Part shown: positions 30,715 to 34,896 of the stretch, piece by piece | How the letters are laid out: the number at the start of each line of letters is the position of its first letter | Numbering within the stretch: position 1 is the stretch's first letter | NCBI GenBank assembly: GCA_022561385.1 | Contig: JADFRG010000030.1 | Location: 1-34,896, forward strand | Length of the DNA stretch: 34,896 bases | Direction: 5' to 3' | Source: Chloroflexota bacterium | GTDB taxonomy: Bacteria > Chloroflexota > Anaerolineae > Anaerolineales > E44-bin32 | The notes under the pieces: model-generated | Databases searched by the model: none | Told to the model about the DNA's origin: nothing | The model's input: the letters and a program-made list of their open reading frames with translations, nothing else | Position numbers and translations under genes: made by a program

Positions 30715-31787
30715 GCTGGACGCACCTTGTGGAGCGCTTCGAGGAAGACGTCGGCCATAATCTCGATGTTCACTCGCTCCGCAACGATTTGGTGCGATGC
30801 AGTGCCCATTTGTAGCAGCCGATTCGGATTCTCGAGCGCCCGCCGAAGCGCCCCGGTGAGCGCTTCCAGATCTCCCGGCGGAACCAGCCAGCCGTTGTCG
30901 GAGCCCACCAGATCTCTCTGCGACCCGTCTGCTTCAGCCACGATAACCGGCAGCGCGTATGCCATCGCCTGCTGAACGGCCAGTCCACCCGTGCCGGGAA
31001 GTACGAACAGGTCGGCCTGCCGAAAAGTGGTCTCGAGTTCTACCCCGTGTTGGGCCCCCATAAACTTCGTATGTGGATGTTCGCGGGCCGCGATTCGCTC
31101 CAGTTCCGAACGGGCAGGACCCTCTCCGACGATCCAGAGTTCCAGTTCCCGCTCCTGCGCGCGGCAGGCCTGCAGCAGCAGATCCAGGCGCTTGCGTTCC
31201 TGCAGTCGTCCCACAAACAGCACTCGCGGAGGATCGGAGAGCTTTCGAGGCCGGAGCTCCGGCGGGGGGCCTGTCACCGCATTCGGTGCGGTGAAAATAC
31301 GCTCGGCCGGGTAGCCCGCGCGCCGGTATGCATCCGCTCCCTGAGTGCTGTAGGCGATCAAGGCATCGAAGTGGCGCAGGTACAATGTCCAGCCCGCCAC
31401 CGCTTTACCCACGCCCAGGCCCCAACCGATCACCGGCCTGCCCTGCGCGTGCATCCAGTTGAGTGCCCTGCGGCTGGACGGATAACGTGGGTTGGCCTCC
31501 AGGATCAGCACCTGCGGATCCCAACTTTGAATCCATTCCAAGATGTCTCGCTGCCAGCACAGGTAGAGCGGCCCACCCAGCAGGTGTAGGTTGCGCGCAG
31601 GCCACAGCTGGGCTTCATTCAGGCCCTCCGCGGTCTGGATCGCCTCACGGTCTCTGGGCTTTCCGGCGTAGAGGCTCAGACCTTCCGTGCTGCGACTCGC
31701 CAGAAGGTCGAAAAAGGCCACTCGATAACCTGGCAGGACTCGCTGCTGAAGGGCCAGTCGGCCCTCAAACGGATCGGTTCGACTCAT
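30711..31787 (-). CDS. GT4-family glycosyltransferase
   Basis: In this 358-residue GT-B enzyme the N-terminal domain includes VLPGYRVAFFDLLASRSTEG and VIGWGLGVGKAVAGWTLYLR. The C-terminal domain has VLFVGRLQERKRLDLLLQAC, LWIVGEGPARSELE and LFVLPGTGGLAVQQAMAYAL, followed by PVIVAEADGSQRDLV. Its ATG overlaps the stop of an 86-codon frame that continues the duplicated fkbM tail (ATGA), which suggests the upstream gene once ended there. Confidence 0.92.
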   Translation of the reverse strand: MSRTDPFEGRLALQQRVLPGYRVAFFDLLASRSTEGLSLYAGKPRDREAIQTAEGLNEAQLWPARNLHLLGGPLYLCWQRDILEWIQSWDPQVLILEANPRYPSSRRALNWMHAQGRPVIGWGLGVGKAVAGWTLYLRHFDALIAYSTQGADAYRRAGYPAERIFTAPNAVTGPPPELRPRKLSDPPRVLFVGRLQERKRLDLLLQACRAQERELELWIVGEGPARSELERIAAREHPHTKFMGAQHGVELETTFRQADLFVLPGTGGLAVQQAMAYALPVIVAEADGSQRDLVGSDNGWLVPPGDLEALTGALRRALENPNRLLQMGTASHQIVAERVNIEIMADVFLEALHKVRPA

Positions 31788-31946
31788 AGTTCTATCGATG
31801 GTGCCCTGGCCATTCGGCCGGCCGAAGCTCCATTCCAGGCCCTACGAATGGCGGGATGCCAACCCTCTGGACATACCCCCTCCACAACGGGGAGCGCAAC
31901 CGCGTAACTCTTCCAGCGCGTGGTCTCCCCAAGTTCTGGATAGCCT
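31784..31946 (-). pseudogene. Relic tail of fkbM created by a tandem duplication
   Basis: The frame ending at 31784 encodes RGYPELGETTRWKSYAVALP and a further ~34 residues. It closely parallels the fkbM C-terminus (KGYLELGEITSWKSYAVALP). DNA 31891-31960 matches 31997-32066 at 56 of 70 positions. The 106-base offset is not a multiple of three, so the present fkbM terminates early and this tail is separated. Its stop overlaps the next start codon. It may be a displaced original C-terminus rather than a gene. Confidence 0.6.
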
Positions 31947-32066
31947 CTACCCATCGCCGGATCCCTGACCTCCGCTCGTAGTCCCCTCTTCAGTAGGGAG
32001 CGCCACCGCATAACTCTTCCAACTCGTGATTTCCCCAAGTTCAAGATAACCTTTTTCCATCGCGTG
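31891..32066. repeat. Tandem duplication (106-base offset) over the fkbM 3' end
   Basis: Two copies, 31891-31960 and 31997-32066, have the matching block TAACTCTTCC-A-C-CGTG. Identity is about 80%, counted base by base. The intervening 36 bases are not repeated. Confidence 0.75.
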
Positions 32067-32879
32067 GAGAGTGTAGCCGGTCGAGGCCAGGATCTGCTGG
32101 ACTTCCGCGGTGGCCTCCGGGCCGTGAAGCTCGATCAGGAGCGTTGGACGATCGTGCTCCAGCGTGCGGCTCATTCCCTCGAGCACTGCCGCCTCCCCGC
32201 CCTCCACGTCGATCTTGATGAGCTCCGGCGGCCCACTCTGGTGGTCCTTGATCCAGTCATCCAGTGCAATAACATCTACCGTGAGCGTACCCTCGTATTC
32301 GGTCTGCCTCCCCTTGGAGGTTTTCAGCTTTCCCATACCCCCCGACGCGTGCCGCATGAACGGTTCCTGCGCGGTGCGAGCCCCCACTGCGGATCCCACG
32401 ACCTGCACCCGACTCCCCGCTGAATTGAGGGCCATGTTGGCCCGCAGGCGGTCCAGGTTCTCCGGCAACGGCTCAAACGCCACGACCTGACCGGCCTTAC
32501 CGACCGCTATTGCCAGCGCCAGGCTCACGTATCCGATGTTTGCCCCCACGTCGTAGGCGATCAACCCTGGGGCTGCGAAGCCATCGATGGCATTTAGCAG
32601 TGCCGGCTCATAGGTGCCCAGCCACAGGTCCTTTTCGCGGCGCAAATCAAGCTGCATTTGCATTCCTGCCAGCGGGCCGGCCGCAATTTCTGTCTCCACG
32701 GGGCCCTCCCACGCGGAACGAGTGAGCACTGTCCTTAACGCCTCGGAAACGGGCCCCATACGATATAACCGTTGCCGGGCACGCTGCGGAAGCACTTTAG
32801 CGGCCAGCGCGGCGGCCCTCAACACCAAAGACCTCACTGGCGACTTTGAGTCGATTGACTTCCTCGCTCGATCACTCAA
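31947..32879 (-). CDS. FkbM-family methyltransferase
   Basis: This 310-residue class I SAM methyltransferase has motif I IAYDVGANIGYVSLALAI, followed by VVAFEPLPENLDRLRANMAL and LIKIDVEGGEAAVLEGMSRT, the FkbM fingerprint. It would O-methylate a sugar or lipid-linked intermediate. The likely start is TTG 32879 behind GGGAGAGGAG. The C-terminal end (GYLELGEITSWKSYAVALP) is duplicated just downstream, and the present terminus (GQGSGDG) is probably a by-product of that duplication. It leads the next segment of the polysaccharide locus after the inserted toxin-antitoxin pair. Confidence 0.9.
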   Translation of the reverse strand: MSDRARKSIDSKSPVRSLVLRAAALAAKVLPQRARQRLYRMGPVSEALRTVLTRSAWEGPVETEIAAGPLAGMQMQLDLRREKDLWLGTYEPALLNAIDGFAAPGLIAYDVGANIGYVSLALAIAVGKAGQVVAFEPLPENLDRLRANMALNSAGSRVQVVGSAVGARTAQEPFMRHASGGMGKLKTSKGRQTEYEGTLTVDVIALDDWIKDHQSGPPELIKIDVEGGEAAVLEGMSRTLEHDRPTLLIELHGPEATAEVQQILASTGYTLHAMEKGYLELGEITSWKSYAVALPTEEGTTSGGQGSGDG

Positions 32880-32935
32880 ACTCCTCTCCCGTTAGTGTCA
32901 GTCGCCGATGCTCGATGTGAAGTTTGCCACGAAAG

Positions 32936-32949
32936 CGAGCCGAGGCTCG
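32936..32949. promoter_or_regulatory. 14-base inverted repeat between divergent genes
   Basis: CGAGCC-GA-GGCTCG is a perfect inverted repeat between fkbM (minus) and the Phd/PIN pair (plus). A hairpin would have only a 2-base loop, so a protein-binding site is more plausible. Role unknown. Confidence 0.35.
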
Positions 32950-32956
32950 ATGCCTG

Positions 32957-33004
32957 TAGACAAGCAATTGTAGGCCTATATAATATAATGTGGTCACATA
33001 TATT
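32957..33004 (+). promoter_or_regulatory. Promoter and operator candidate of the Phd/PIN pair
   Basis: TAGACA (32957-32962), 16 bases, TATAAT (32979-32984); a second TATAAT overlaps at 32984-32989. An inverted repeat ATGTG-GT-CACAT (32988-32999) covers the likely start site and fits autorepression by the antitoxin. A Shine-Dalgarno (GAGGT) precedes the ATG. Confidence 0.65.
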
Positions 33005-33026
33005 GGCCTTCGGAACGAGGTGCTGA

Positions 33027-33296
33027 ATGACGGAAGTAGGCATTAGACAGTTGAAGACCCATCTCAGCCGGTATTTGCGGAGAGTAAAAGCCGGCGAGAC
33101 GATTGTCGTGACAGAGCATGGACGCCCGATCGGGCGAATCCTTCCGACGGGACGCCCGCTTGAGGAACGCATCCAGGACGCATTGGAGGCCGGTATCCTG
33201 GAATGGAATGGCAAACCATGGCTCAGGGAAGGCCCTTCGGTTCGACTGAGCGGAGAGCGAAGCGTGTCCGACCTTATTGTCGAGGATCGTGAGTGA
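33027..33296 (+). CDS. Phd/YefM-family antitoxin
   Basis: This 89-residue protein has the Phd-type N-terminal DNA-binding domain MTEVGIRQLKTHLSRYLRRV, then GETIVVTEHGRPIGRILPTG. The C-terminal part is an extended toxin-binding segment. It neutralises the PIN toxin encoded next and probably binds the palindrome upstream. The stop overlaps the toxin GTG by 4 bases (GTGA). The pair is oriented against the surrounding polysaccharide genes. Confidence 0.9.
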   Translation: MTEVGIRQLKTHLSRYLRRVKAGETIVVTEHGRPIGRILPTGRPLEERIQDALEAGILEWNGKPWLREGPSVRLSGERSVSDLIVEDRE

Positions 33297-33724
33297 TCCT
33301 TTACTTGGATGCCAGTGCACTGGTCAAGGCCTACGTGGAGGAGGTGGGATCGCCGGACGTCCGCTCGATTATCGATCGTGCGGAAACGGTCGGCACCGCG
33401 GCGATCACCCGAGTGGAAGTGTCCGCCGGGCTGGCCAGGGCCGCCAGGATGGAAATCCTTTCAACCTCCGCCGCCGAGCAGGCAGTGAGACAATTCCGAT
33501 TGGAATGGGTCAGCCTGCTACGAATTAGGATCAGTGACCCCCTCATCCGCAGGGCGGATGACCTGATTTGGCAATTCGGCCTGCGAGGTTATGACGCAGT
33601 TCATCTTTCGGCCGCACTCGTGTGGCAAGAGAGTCTGGCGGAATCGGTCTCGCTGGCCACTTACGATCAGCAACTTTGGGAGGCCGGAAGGGCGAGCGAA
33701 TTGGAAGTGTGGCCTGTCGCGTAG
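33293..33724 (+). CDS. PIN-domain toxin ribonuclease (VapC-like)
   Basis: This 143-residue PIN protein has acidic motifs YLDASALVKAYVEE, TRVEVSAGLARA, RGYDAVHLSAAL and LATYDQQLWEAG, so all four catalytic acids are present. GTG 33293 begins inside the antitoxin stop. Pairing of a PIN toxin with a Phd/YefM antitoxin is known and is seen in many Chloroflexota. The likely target is structured RNA, not determinable here. The stop lies 28 bases from the end of the convergent glycosyltransferase. Confidence 0.9.
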   Translation: MILYLDASALVKAYVEEVGSPDVRSIIDRAETVGTAAITRVEVSAGLARAARMEILSTSAAEQAVRQFRLEWVSLLRIRISDPLIRRADDLIWQFGLRGYDAVHLSAALVWQESLAESVSLATYDQQLWEAGRASELEVWPVA

Positions 33725-33752
33725 GCCACCATCCGCCATCTGCGAGCCGAAA

Positions 33753-34778
33753 TCAATCGTCGTCAAACGCCGCCAGGTAACCATCCACCATACGCTCCAC
33801 TCCGAAGGCTTCTTCGGCCCGAGCCCGCGCGCCGGCGCGGAAGCGAGGCGGATCCGCCAGGACTTCGAGTGCGGCCTTCGCCAGGCTGGCCGCGTCCGGC
33901 GGCTCCAGCTTCCACGCGTCCCCGCCGTACGGACTGAGGCGACCGGATGCGCCCGTGACCAGTTCCGGGAGCGCACCGGTGTCATAAGCCACCACCGGCA
34001 GCCCACACGCCATCGCTTCGATGACCGCGTTAGGGCAGGCGGGATGGAGATCGCCCGAAAAAAGCATGTGGGCCGAGCGGTCCAGCGCAGGGATTTCAGC
34101 GGGTTCGACGACGCCGCGCCAATCCACAACCAACTCAGCCTCGGGGTCGATTCTCTTGCGAAGCCGCCCCGGAACCCGGCCGGCGATGGATAATTCAACC
34201 TTCCTGCCTGCCTCACGCGCCACACGTTGCGCCAATTCGATCCCCGCCGCCAGGCCGATCTCGTACCCTCCGGCGTAGTTGCCCTCCACCATAAGCACGC
34301 GAATTTGATCTTCCGGTGGATACTCCTTGCCTTCCGGCGTGTACACGTCCAACGGAACGCCGTTGTACACGACGCTGGAAGGCACCGGAGCGGGGCCGTA
34401 GCGGTCCTCCCACCAGTCTTTCGCAAACTGGCTCTGATAAACGACATGGTGCGCCAGACGATCCCTCACCCAGCGCAAAAGCAAGTTGTTCCGCTCCGCA
34501 CGCAGGTAATGTCGAAGGCTCGTACGGCGGCGCCGGTGCAGCCAATTGATCCCGTTGAGACGCTGCACGATCCGGCGACCGCCGCGTCGTGCGCGCCGCA
34601 GACCGATCAAGTGGCGGCTTCCCCCGATGACCAGAATAGCGGCTCGCGACCCGTCTCCCAATCCCCAGCCGATGGGAACCCTTCGGCGCTCCAACTCCAT
34701 AACCAGACGCCGTTGGAAGGCCGCCGGCCCGGCTGTACCGGTGAGGCGCGTGGTAAACGTGACGGAGAGGTTACTCAT
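33753..34778 (-). CDS. GT4-family glycosyltransferase
   Basis: In this 341-residue GT-B enzyme the N-terminus has SVTFTTRLTGTAGPAAFQRR. The middle has VVYQSQFAKDWWEDRYG and YNGVPLDVYTP. The donor domain has RVLMVEGNYAGGYEIGLAAG, HMLFSGDLHPACPNAVIEAM and CGLPVVAYDTGALPELV. The last two form the EX7E region for nucleotide-sugar phosphate binding. The ATG overlaps the end of a partial upstream reading frame by 8 bases, indicating an operon that continues beyond the window. Confidence 0.92.
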   Translation of the reverse strand: MSNLSVTFTTRLTGTAGPAAFQRRLVMELERRRVPIGWGLGDGSRAAILVIGGSRHLIGLRRARRGGRRIVQRLNGINWLHRRRRTSLRHYLRAERNNLLLRWVRDRLAHHVVYQSQFAKDWWEDRYGPAPVPSSVVYNGVPLDVYTPEGKEYPPEDQIRVLMVEGNYAGGYEIGLAAGIELAQRVAREAGRKVELSIAGRVPGRLRKRIDPEAELVVDWRGVVEPAEIPALDRSAHMLFSGDLHPACPNAVIEAMACGLPVVAYDTGALPELVTGASGRLSPYGGDAWKLEPPDAASLAKAALEVLADPPRFRAGARARAEEAFGVERMVDGYLAAFDDD

Positions 34779-34896
34779 TTTTCGCTCGCGATGGGAGTAT
34801 GCGGGTCCTCACGAGAACTGCCTGGCCGAGCGCGGCGCTCGCATTCACCTGGGCCAGGGGCAACCTACTCCTGCGCAGCCAGGAGCGCCTCGACGA
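34771..34896 (-). CDS. Partial gene, C-terminal end only
   Basis: The minus-strand frame is open from the window edge to a TAA at 34771-34773, giving 41 codons ending LVRTRILPSRAKNE. The other two frames contain early stops. Its stop overlaps the glycosyltransferase ATG, as expected for an operon partner. The fragment is too short to name a family. Confidence 0.4.
   Translation of the reverse strand, partial: SSRRSWLRRSRLPLAQVNASAALGQAVLVRTRILPSRAKNE

Noticed and set aside
1-34896. Search for a CRISPR array, transposase, integrase, phage or classical defence genes
   Set aside because: No spaced identical repeats, no such protein motifs and no terminal inverted repeats were seen; the repeats found are short, diverged tandem copies.

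Overview
The window is a GC-rich bacterial chromosome segment. It is probably from a member of the Chloroflexota, most likely Anaerolineae. That assignment is an inference from gene content and style: multi-GAF histidine kinases, a lipoprotein foldase and a membrane protein with Thr/Pro-rich spacers, an RNase J close to the Chloroflexota type, and many start codons that follow a -10 box too closely to leave room for a ribosome binding site. No rRNA, tRNA, CRISPR array, transposase or integrase was found.

Left third (1-9.5 kb). A VapBC toxin-antitoxin pair (minus) is followed by a prepilin-peptidase-like protein that has lost key residues, and by recF. A HigBA toxin-antitoxin pair then sits between recF and rsmG. 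It is bracketed by two copies of the 3' end of rsmG, one intact and one remnant. A minus-strand group follows (transcribed right to left): threonine synthase, a three-GAF/PAS histidine kinase, and a metallo-beta-lactamase-fold protein lacking most metal ligands.

Middle (9.6-19 kb). Housekeeping and regulatory genes: a GNAT acetyltransferase, a class V aminotransferase, a CheY-like response regulator coupled to an inositol-monophosphatase-family enzyme, SurE, an HD hydrolase, RNase J behind a 480-base leader region, a parvulin-type lipoprotein foldase, and a membrane-anchored protein of unknown function.

Right half (19-34.9 kb). A minus-strand cell-surface polysaccharide locus. From upstream to downstream it carries a partial gene, a glycosyltransferase, an FkbM methyltransferase, two overlapping glycosyltransferases, a two-domain dehydrogenase, a heparinase II/III-like protein and a PglC-like initiating phosphoglycosyl transferase. 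A small free-standing gene with its own terminator comes next. The last segment holds a WbuB-like glycosyltransferase, a methyltransferase, an ATP-grasp ligase, a HAD phosphatase and a DegT-type aminotransferase, with overlapping or nearly touching ends. A Phd/PIN toxin-antitoxin pair is inserted in the opposite orientation between the first glycosyltransferase and fkbM. Together these genes would load a sugar phosphate on the lipid carrier, extend it, and modify it (amination, methylation, oxidation, perhaps amide ligation, and trimming by a lyase). No flippase or polymerase is inside the window.

The most unusual signals are at DNA level. The 3' ends of several minus-strand genes are duplicated or repeated (rsmG 94% over 64 bases, fkbM about 80% over 70 bases, the phosphoglycosyl transferase 80% over 50 bases, the aminotransferase followed by eight 12-base units). 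The inositol-phosphatase gene carries an in-frame 24-base duplication. At least seven genes look leaderless.
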